Positions 1 through 5,585 of a DNA stretch of 8,431 nucleotides are shown here, one piece after another; position 1 is the first letter of the stretch, and every line of letters starts with the position of its first letter. This DNA is from Phycisphaerae bacterium. Its GTDB lineage: Bacteria > Planctomycetota > Phycisphaerae > UBA1845 > UTPLA1. Where the stretch lies: contig JAJDEC010000196.1 in NCBI GenBank assembly GCA_029259995.1, positions 1-8,431 of the forward strand. Reading direction: 5' to 3'. A model generated the notes under the pieces. That model worked only from the letters and a program-made list of their open reading frames with translations, did not search any database and was not told the DNA's origin. The position numbers were made by a program, and so were the translations under genes.

Positions 1-770
1 ATCCGCGTGACCGTCCGCAGCGGCGCGAATCGCTGCATGGTTGCCCCAATCTTATTCTTCCAGCCCGGCACATAGACCGATCGCCGCCCCGCCAGCGCCC
101 GGATCGCCTCCTGCGCGACGCGATCCGCCGACATGGCCACTTTGGAAAAATCCCCTTTGCGCGACTCGTAGCCGCCGCGATCGAAAAACTCCGTCGCCAC
201 GGGCCCCGGGCAGACGCACGTAACGCCAACGCCGCCCTTGCGCGCCTCCAGCCAGAGCGCCATCGAGAAACTCAATACAAACGCTTTTGTCGCGCCGTAG
301 ACCGCCATATACGGCGTCGGCTGAAATGCCGCCGTGCTGGCGATGCTGAGAACGTGACCGCGTTGACGCTCAAGCATTCCCGGCAGCACCCGATGTGTCA
401 GCTGAACGACGGCGCTCATGTTCAACGTCATCATCTGCTCGACGTCGGAGATCGCATTGCCCGCAAATTTGCCGTAGGCGCCGATGCCCGCGTTATTGAC
501 AAGCACGTCGATCGGTCCGCCCAGCTGCGCCTCCGCTTCGCCGACGACGGCGTCCGCCATTGCCGGCGCTGTCAGGTCAGCGGGCACTGGTACTGCCCTT
601 CCCGGACCGGCCGACAGCGCCTTCGCCAGCCCTTCCAGGCGATCCCGTCGGCGGGCCACCAGGGCAACGTGGCCCCCCGCCGCAACGAGTTGCCGGGCCA
701 CGGCGGCCCCGATACCACTGGATGCCCCCGTCACAAGAATTCGCTGATTTCGAAACCGATCGGCCGTCAT
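1..770 (-). CDS. Short-chain dehydrogenase/reductase (SDR), 3' end cut by window edge
   Basis: The - strand reads open from an ATG at 770-768 to the left edge, giving 256 residues with no stop, so only a short C-terminal piece should be missing (classical SDRs are about 250-280 residues). The Rossmann cofactor motif TGASSGIG is at residues 14-21, NNAG at 92-95, a catalytic Asn candidate at N117, and the catalytic Ser at S145. The YGATK active-site box (Y158, K162) and the CPGPV loop (186-191) follow. All key residues of a classical SDR are present, so it should be an active NAD(P)H-dependent oxidoreductase. R40-R41-R42 after the second strand suggests NADP(H) preference (inference). The overall look is that of the DltE/YqjQ-like group (COG0300); the substrate cannot be told. 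No signal peptide is seen, so it is cytosolic. The start directly precedes the Rossmann fold. No Shine-Dalgarno is seen upstream (771-785). It is divergent from the gene at 869. Confidence 0.93.
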   Translation of the reverse strand, partial: MTADRFRNQRILVTGASSGIGAAVARQLVAAGGHVALVARRRDRLEGLAKALSAGPGRAVPVPADLTAPAMADAVVGEAEAQLGGPIDVLVNNAGIGAYGKFAGNAISDVEQMMTLNMSAVVQLTHRVLPGMLERQRGHVLSIASTAAFQPTPYMAVYGATKAFVLSFSMALWLEARKGGVGVTCVCPGPVATEFFDRGGYESRKGDFSKVAMSADRVAQEAIRALAGRRSVYVPGWKNKIGATMQRFAPLRTVTR

Positions 771-788
771 TGCGTTATGATCCTGTGT

Positions 789-806
789 CGCCGATCAGAT
801 TCGGCG
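789..806. promoter_or_regulatory. Inverted repeat in divergent spacer, possible operator
   Basis: CGCCGA (789-794) and TCGGCG (801-806) form a perfect 6-bp inverted repeat around a 6-base centre. It lies about 20 bases upstream of the dehydrogenase start and 60 bases upstream of the small protein start. Its place in a divergent spacer would suit a regulator site, but a 6-bp palindrome in GC-rich DNA can easily arise by chance. Confidence 0.2.
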
Positions 807-830
807 GAAAATCGACACATTGGACGCTGA

Positions 831-859
831 TTGAGCATCCTGCAACAGGTCGATAGAAT
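831..859 (+). promoter_or_regulatory. Sigma-70-like promoter for the 869 gene
   Basis: TTGAGC (831-836) and TAGAAT (854-859) match the -35 and -10 consensus at four of six and five of six positions, with the ideal 17-base spacer. Transcription would begin near 866, only 2-4 bases before the ATG at 869. The predicted mRNA is therefore leaderless, which agrees with the lack of a Shine-Dalgarno there. Read by eye only. Confidence 0.4.
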
Positions 860-868
860 ACCTGAGCC

Positions 869-1234
869 ATGAAGACGACACGACTCACATCCCGCCGCGA
901 CATTCGATTGGTCGCATCCGCCGCGATCGCCGCCTTGATCGTCGTGGAAGTGGAAGCCGCCTCGCGGGCGACGTTCGATGCCGTGCAGGCATCAACGGCC
1001 ATCGCGTTCCGCGTCGTCTCCTCGTCGAATCACGTTCGCCTCGCCACGGGCATCAGCCTGAGCCTGGCCGCGAGCGCCGTCTGCCTGATTCTGCTGACGC
1101 GTGTCGCAAGTGAGCGAACAACGCATGTCGACGGCAATCTTGTCGCCGCCACGACGCAGCATTTCGATCCGTCGGTCAACTGGCAGAATCGCCTCATCCG
1201 TGCCGCCCGATCCGGCGGCGCTCTCGATCGATAA
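869..1234 (+). CDS. Small membrane-associated protein of unknown function
   Basis: I do not recognise this 121-residue protein. It begins with a basic stretch (residues 1-13, six Arg/Lys), followed by a hydrophobic segment at about 14-27 (LVASAAIAALIVV) that could be a signal anchor. A second hydrophobic segment lies at about 61-78 (ISLSLAASAVCLILL). The remaining tail (79-121) is polar. Two membrane passes with a short loop is the simplest reading. Codon third positions are strongly G/C, as in secA and recJ, which supports real coding rather than chance. The opposite-strand frame (1237-992) is also open but gives an Arg-rich, featureless product. No Shine-Dalgarno precedes the ATG, but a promoter-like pair ends ten bases upstream. 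It reads in the same direction as secA after a 134-base gap, so it may be a separate unit. Confidence 0.5.
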   Translation: MKTTRLTSRRDIRLVASAAIAALIVVEVEAASRATFDAVQASTAIAFRVVSSSNHVRLATGISLSLAASAVCLILLTRVASERTTHVDGNLVAATTQHFDPSVNWQNRLIRAARSGGALDR

Positions 1235-1273
1235 CAACCTCCACGCAATTCGTGCCCGTGCTCCGCGCGCCGC

Positions 1274-1287
1274 ATGCTCGTGAGCAT
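1274..1287. repeat. Small inverted repeat upstream of secA
   Basis: ATGCTC-GT-GAGCAT is a 14-base near-perfect palindrome, followed at 1304-1313 by the self-complementary ATCGCGCGAT. Both lie in the 134-base spacer before secA. They could be a weak stop for the upstream gene or an operator for secA; there is no T-run. I found no convincing -35/-10 pair in this spacer. Confidence 0.2.
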
Positions 1288-1356
1288 CGATTCCGGTTCG
1301 CGCATCGCGCGATCTCGAAATGCGTCAAATAGAACCACTTATCAGATATCAAAGTC

Positions 1357-1363
1357 AGGAAGA
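1357..1363 (+). promoter_or_regulatory. Shine-Dalgarno site of secA
   Basis: AGGAAGA ends five bases before the ATG at 1369, a strong match to the anti-Shine-Dalgarno with good spacing. It is the only clear ribosome binding site in the window and fixes the secA start, which also matches where SecA proteins normally begin. Confidence 0.75.
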
Positions 1364-1368
1364 TTCTC

Positions 1369-4300
1369 ATGGGCGTCTTGTCCACCGTCGGTACCGGCCT
1401 TCGCAAGGTCTTCGGTTCCCGCAATGATCGTATTGTCAAACGCTATCGCACGATCGCCGAGTCCGTCGGCAGCTTCGAAGACGAGCTGCGCGGCAACTAC
1501 GACGCATCGTTCGCCGCACGCGCGAAAAGCGTCTCCGAGGAACTGGAACCCGCCGAGCGCGAAGCGGAGTTGCAGCAAATCCGCGTCGAGCTCAGCGCCG
1601 ATCTCCGCGAGCGATCCGACGCCCTGCGCCAACGGCTTGCCGACGGCGAACCGGAAGAATCCGTCATGCAGGAGGCGTTTGCTGTGCTTCGCGAGGCGTC
1701 GCGACGGGCGAAGAATCATCGCCATTTCGACTGCCAGCTCATCGGCGCCCAGGTGCTCTTCAACGGCACGATCGCCGAAATGAAGACGGGCGAAGGCAAG
1801 ACGATTGTCTGCCATCCCGCCGCGTATCTGAAGATCCTCCAGGGCAAGAAGGTCCACATCGTCACAGTCAACGACTACCTCGTGAAACGTGACGCCGAAT
1901 TCGCCATGCCGATCTTTGAACTCGTCGGCATGACAGTCGGCTACATCCAGGGCCAGGTCGACCCCGGCGGACGCGAAGGCATTCGACGCGAGGCCTACGC
2001 CTGCAACATCACGTACGGCACGAACAACGAATTCGGTTTCGACTACCTTCGAGACAACATGAAGATCTCGATCGAGGATCAGGTCCAGGGCTCGCTCGAC
2101 TTCACAGTCGTCGACGAAGTGGACTCCATTTTGATCGACGAAGCGAGAACGCCGCTCATCATCAGCGGCCCCGCCGAAGATGACGTCACGCGCTATCGCA
2201 CGGCCGATGCCGTCGCACGCGTCCTGATCGCCAAGCAAAAGGCCGCACAGGAAACCACGCTCAACTGCATCAAGACGTGGGGAGACAATCCGCCGAAGAA
2301 TGCCGCGGAGCATCCGAAATTCAAGGACGCCGTCGGCAAGTTCAAGACTGACGCGAACTGGATCACGGAAGAAGAGGCCGAGGCGATCGGTCACAAGATG
2401 TACTACGTCGTCGCCAAGGAACGCAAGAGCGTCTCGCTGACGCACGACGGCATCAGCATCGCGCAGGAGCAACTCGGCGTCGGATCACTCTACGTCGGCG
2501 CCAACATGGAATGGCCGCACGTGATTGAGAACAGCGTCAAGGCGCACGTCGTCTATGAGAGTGATGTCGATTACGTTGTCAAAGACGGCGAGATCATCAT
2601 TGTCGACTCGTTCACGGGCCGCCTCATGGTCGGCCGCCAATGGTCCGATGGTCTTCACCAGGCCGTCGAGGCGAAGGAAGGCGTTCGCGTCAAGGAAGAA
2701 TCGCAAACGCTCGCCACGATCACACTTCAGAATTTCTTCAAGCTCTATACGCAACTTTCCGGGATGACGGGAACCGCCATGACGGAGGCGGACGAGTTCA
2801 TGAAGATCTACAGCCTGGACGTCGTCGCCATCCCGACGAACCGGCCCGTCAATCGCGTGGACCATCACGACAAGATCTACAAATCCGTCGGGGACAAGTT
2901 CAACGCGATCGTGGACGAGATCCACGACATCCAGGCGTTCGGCCGCACCAGCGATCCGTTTGTGCTTGAACCGTTGCTGATGAAGCTGCGGGAAATCCGG
3001 GCAAAGAACGGAGAGGATACGTCGATCATCGACAATGCGCTGGAGCAATGGAAGACGGGCAAGATCGAGAATGACGTGCTGTGCGACGCCTACGATCAGT
3101 CGATGGGCGATCTCGCACGCGGTCGGCCGGTTCTCGTCGGAACGATCTCGATCGAGAATTCCGAGAAGATTTCCGACGCGCTGACGAAGCGTTACGGCAT
3201 TGAACACGAAGTGCTGAACGCCAAGCAGCATGCGCGCGAAGCCGACATCGTCAAGAAGGCCGGCGAAACCTACATCCCGACGCGCGGCAAGAACAAGCGG
3301 CCTCTGGGCAACGTGACAATCGCGACGAACATGGCGGGCCGCGGAACGGACATCAAGCTCGCCCAGGGCGTCGTCTATGAGAAATGCATCGGCGATCTGG
3401 GACCGCCGGAAGGCGTCGATCCCAACAAGTTCGGCTGGCAGGAAAAAGGTGTTGTCGGCACGAAGTGCTGCATCAACTGCCCCGACTACGACGCCAAGAC
3501 CAATTGTTCGCACTGCTGGAAGCCAAAAGTTGATCCGCGATTTCCCGACATGGGCCGCAAAGTCTGCAGCCTGAACGTCCCCTGCGGTCTGCACATCGTC
3601 GGAACCGAACGACATGAATCGCGTCGCATCGACAATCAGCTTCGCGGTCGATCGGGTCGTCAGGGCGATCCGGGATCAAGCCGCTTCTTCCTGTCGATGC
3701 GCGACGATCTGATGCGCCTGTTCATGGGCGATGTCATGCTCAAGGCGATGGACAAGTTCGGCATGGAGGACGGCGACGCCATCGAGCACAAGTGGATCAG
3801 CAAGAGCGTCGAACGCGCCCAGAAGAAAGTCGAAGAGCGCAACTTCGGCATTCGTAAGAATCTGCTCGAATATGACGAAGTCATGGACCATCAGCGGAAA
3901 GTCTTCTACGCCGAACGGCAGAAGATCCTTGCGGCGGCCCGACCGGGGAAGTCCGGCGTGCTTGTCGAGCTCATCTGGCGGATGATCGACGCAACGATCG
4001 ACAGCTCGGCGGAAAAGTTTCTCGCCAAGAATTTCCAGGCCCAGTCGTTGAGCGAATGGGTTCGCGCCGAACTGGAAGTGCCGTTCGAAGCCAAGTACGT
4101 CGACATCCACGATCAGGTTTCGACAGAGCGACAGATTCGCGCCCAGGCAAAGGACGAGGCGCGCAATCTCATCTCCATGCAGGTCGGCGAATACATGGAT
4201 CCCGATATCGATCCCAAGGAATGGGACATTCGCGGTCTCGCCCAATGGTCATCGCAACGCTTCGATTCGAAGCTCACACAGAATCAACTGAAGTCGATGA

Positions 4301-5367
4301 GCCTCGAGGAAGTGCAGGAGCATCTCCTCGATGCATCCGCCGAGAAGATCGACGGCGCCGACCTGGCGCCGATCGAACGATTCTTCGATCCCGAATTCGG
4401 CAAGCGCGTCATGCTGGGATGGGCGCACCAGAAATTCGGCATCGCGCTGGCGGAAGAGGAGTTTGCGGATGTCGACAACACGGGAATGGTCTCCAAGCTT
4501 CGCGAGAAGATCCGGGACGCCTATCGCGAGCGCGAGATTCGATATCCCGTCGAGTGGATCCTCGATCGAACGCTGAAAGAGGGCCATTTCGAGAATGCGT
4601 ATTCCGCCGACGCGCTGGTTCAATGGGCGAACCTGAAGTTCAACATCGGCTGGACAATCGACAACGTCCAGAATCGCCCCATCAATGAAATCGCGGATGA
4701 ACTCTTCGAACTGAATCGCGACTACACAACGAACGGCCGTCTTCAGGGCGAAATCGACAAGGCCGTCAGCCAGGCGCGCGGCGCCCCGGAATCAAAGCTC
4801 GCCGAATGGGGCCGCCAACGATTCGGCGAGGCCTTCGATGACGAGACGTTCGAAACCACTGAATCCCCCGATGAAGCCCTGCTCACGTTCGGCCGTGATC
4901 TGCTCCGCGCCGAATTGACGCGCCTGGAACGCTATGTGCTGATTCAGATTTACGATCAGGCGTGGAAGGAGCACATGTATGCGATCGACTTGCTCAAGGA
5001 ATCCATCGGTCTCCGCAGCTACGCCGAGCAGGATCCGAAGATTGCCTACAAGAAGGAAGGCTCGGGCATGTTCAACGAGATGCTCACGAGCATCGAGGAC
5101 AAAGTCACGGGCATCATCTTCCGCGCACGCCTGTCCGGCAACGAACAGATGCGCAGCCGCCTCAACGCCCGCACGGCCCGCCACGACGCATCCACCAACG
5201 CCGGCTTCAGCGGCGCATCCCAGGATCGCGACGCGGCGATGAAGGCGCAGAACCAGGAAGCAAAGCCCGAGCAGATCGTGCGTGAACAACCGAAGGTCGG
5301 CCGCAACGCGCCCTGCCCCTGCGGCAGCGGTAAGAAGTACAAGCAGTGCCACGGAAAGGCAGGCTAG
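1369..5367 (+). CDS. secA: SecA, preprotein translocase ATPase, enlarged with several insertions
   Basis: SecA is the cytosolic/peripheral ATPase that pushes unfolded preproteins through SecYEG. This one has 1332 residues against about 900 in E. coli. Visible motifs: Walker A MKTGEGKT (138-145), DEVD (249-252) followed by SILIDEARTPLIISG, GMTGTA (465-470), GRPVLVGTISIENSE (585-599), NMAGRGTDI (654-662), QLRGRSGRQGDPGSS (757-771), the scaffold helix NLLEYDEVMDHQR (831-843), and the two-helix finger with tip tyrosine Y1218 in LRSYAEQDP. It ends in a SEC-C zinc motif, C1316-x-C1318-x8-C1327-H1328. All motor motifs are intact. The extra length lies at about 290-335 (preprotein-binding domain), 520-579 (start of NBD2), 666-739 (Cys-rich, eight Cys), and about 890-1185 (expanded helical wing region with a repeated W-x4-F unit). 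The start is fixed by AGGAAGA five bases upstream. No frameshift or internal stop is seen. It converges with the glycosyltransferase gene. Confidence 0.99.
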   Translation: MGVLSTVGTGLRKVFGSRNDRIVKRYRTIAESVGSFEDELRGNYDASFAARAKSVSEELEPAEREAELQQIRVELSADLRERSDALRQRLADGEPEESVMQEAFAVLREASRRAKNHRHFDCQLIGAQVLFNGTIAEMKTGEGKTIVCHPAAYLKILQGKKVHIVTVNDYLVKRDAEFAMPIFELVGMTVGYIQGQVDPGGREGIRREAYACNITYGTNNEFGFDYLRDNMKISIEDQVQGSLDFTVVDEVDSILIDEARTPLIISGPAEDDVTRYRTADAVARVLIAKQKAAQETTLNCIKTWGDNPPKNAAEHPKFKDAVGKFKTDANWITEEEAEAIGHKMYYVVAKERKSVSLTHDGISIAQEQLGVGSLYVGANMEWPHVIENSVKAHVVYESDVDYVVKDGEIIIVDSFTGRLMVGRQWSDGLHQAVEAKEGVRVKEESQTLATITLQNFFKLYTQLSGMTGTAMTEADEFMKIYSLDVVAIPTNRPVNRVDHHDKIYKSVGDKFNAIVDEIHDIQAFGRTSDPFVLEPLLMKLREIRAKNGEDTSIIDNALEQWKTGKIENDVLCDAYDQSMGDLARGRPVLVGTISIENSEKISDALTKRYGIEHEVLNAKQHAREADIVKKAGETYIPTRGKNKRPLGNVTIATNMAGRGTDIKLAQGVVYEKCIGDLGPPEGVDPNKFGWQEKGVVGTKCCINCPDYDAKTNCSHCWKPKVDPRFPDMGRKVCSLNVPCGLHIVGTERHESRRIDNQLRGRSGRQGDPGSSRFFLSMRDDLMRLFMGDVMLKAMDKFGMEDGDAIEHKWISKSVERAQKKVEERNFGIRKNLLEYDEVMDHQRKVFYAERQKILAAARPGKSGVLVELIWRMIDATIDSSAEKFLAKNFQAQSLSEWVRAELEVPFEAKYVDIHDQVSTERQIRAQAKDEARNLISMQVGEYMDPDIDPKEWDIRGLAQWSSQRFDSKLTQNQLKSMSLEEVQEHLLDASAEKIDGADLAPIERFFDPEFGKRVMLGWAHQKFGIALAEEEFADVDNTGMVSKLREKIRDAYREREIRYPVEWILDRTLKEGHFENAYSADALVQWANLKFNIGWTIDNVQNRPINEIADELFELNRDYTTNGRLQGEIDKAVSQARGAPESKLAEWGRQRFGEAFDDETFETTESPDEALLTFGRDLLRAELTRLERYVLIQIYDQAWKEHMYAIDLLKESIGLRSYAEQDPKIAYKKEGSGMFNEMLTSIEDKVTGIIFRARLSGNEQMRSRLNARTARHDASTNAGFSGASQDRDAAMKAQNQEAKPEQIVREQPKVGRNAPCPCGSGKKYKQCHGKAG
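4057..4917 (+). repeat. Degenerate repeat of ~60 residues within SecA wing region (4 copies plus one doubtful)
   Basis: Within SecA the pattern W-x4-F with a basic residue before the Phe recurs at W960/F965, W1018/F1023, W1086/F1091 and W1147/F1152. Each is followed by about 20-30 residues and an acidic/basic helix such as LREKIRDAY (1044-1052). W897, with L902 at the same offset, may be a fifth and more decayed copy. Trp-to-Trp distances are 63, 58, 68 and 61 residues. The E. coli counterpart has one such unit (WDIPGLQERLKNDF), and copy one here begins with the matching WDIRGL (952-957). Repeats are visible in protein only; the DNA copies have diverged, so the amplification is old. Confidence 0.7.
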
Positions 5368-5391
5368 TGGAGAGTGATTCGTGTGGAGCCA

Positions 5392-5426
5392 TGAGTACTG
5401 AGTACTGAGTGTTGAGTGTTGAGTTT
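5392..5426. repeat. Five tandem heptamers TGAGTNN
   Basis: The units are TGAGTAC, TGAGTAC, TGAGTGT, TGAGTGT and TGAGTTT, in exact 7-base register starting 24 bases after the secA stop. The last two bases change pairwise along the array, as expected from stepwise duplication by slippage. The array is noncoding and is not a CRISPR (no spacers). Confidence 0.85.
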
Positions 5427-5442
5427 CGACGCTTGAGCAGAT

Positions 5443-5471
5443 GTTCAGAGCCGCGACCGTCAGGGAGTCGG
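5443..5471 (-). repeat. Dispersed 29-base repeat, copy A
   Basis: Read on the - strand, this 29-base block starts CCGACTCCCTG and ends CGGCTCTGAAC. It matches 7615-7643 on the + strand at 26 of 29 positions. The differences fall at 5460, 5454 and 5444. It lies in the spacer between the convergent secA and glycosyltransferase genes. Confidence 0.75.
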
Positions 5472-5525
5472 TCGAGTGTATGTTCGCCTTCGCGATGACT
5501 TTCGACAGGAATGCATGTGCGGTTG

Positions 5526-5555
5526 CCCCATCCTTTGCGAAAGCAAAGGATGGGG
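5526..5555. terminator. Perfect 13-bp hairpin with GAAA loop between convergent genes
   Basis: CCCCATCCTTTGC (5526-5538) pairs perfectly with GCAAAGGATGGGG (5543-5555) around GAAA, a stable GNRA-type tetraloop. It lies between convergent genes, 158 bases after the secA stop and 30 bases beyond the glycosyltransferase stop, so it could end transcription from either side. There is no T-run on either strand, so it is not a classical intrinsic terminator. It may instead be a dispersed palindromic repeat or an RNA-stabilising stem-loop. Confidence 0.5.
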
Positions 5556-5568
5556 AATCGGCACAAAT

Positions 5569-5585
5569 GGTCCGCACAGCGGACC
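5569..5585. repeat. Palindromic element GTCCGC/GCGGAC touching the glycosyltransferase stop
   Basis: GGTCCGC-ACA-GCGGACC is a perfect 7-bp stem with a three-base loop, ending one base before the glycosyltransferase stop codon (5588-5586). The following CTACG overlaps that stop. A related element, with the same core and the same CTACG flank, lies inside the same gene at 6442-6463 in opposite orientation. It may also help end transcription. Confidence 0.6.

Noticed and set aside
41..856. Several + strand open frames opposite the dehydrogenase
   Set aside because: The products are Pro/Arg/Ala-rich without motifs, while the - strand encodes a complete set of SDR motifs.
992..1237. A - strand frame of 81 residues opposite the small membrane protein
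   Set aside because: It is Arg/Asp-rich and featureless; the + strand frame has better codon bias and coherent hydrophobic segments.
1235..1368. A SecM-like or other arrest leader upstream of secA
   Set aside because: The spacer holds no convincing open frame with a start and ribosome site, only small palindromes.
1342..4623. Almost continuous open frames on the - strand opposite secA (two of 376 residues each, plus shorter ones)
   Set aside because: They share one antisense frame and mirror the codon pattern of secA. Their products are Asp/Val/Arg-rich with no motif. They are shadows of a strongly biased GC-rich gene.
1369..5367. SecA as a fusion or broken gene because of its length
   Set aside because: The frame is intact, every motor motif is in order, and the extra length is spread over defined insertions and repeats with a normal SEC-C end. 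No second enzyme domain is seen.
5392..5426. CRISPR-like array
   Set aside because: The units are seven bases with no spacers, so this is a simple tandem repeat.
4792..5577. A - strand frame of 261 residues, and an overlapping one at 5207-5566, crossing the secA end and the spacer
   Set aside because: The right ends translate the heptamer array and the 29-base repeat; the left ends are antisense to secA. No motif is present.
5368..5585. A small RNA gene or riboswitch in the secA 3' spacer
   Set aside because: The strong hairpins are suggestive, but I see no promoter and no known RNA fold. The contents are explained by repeats and palindromes.
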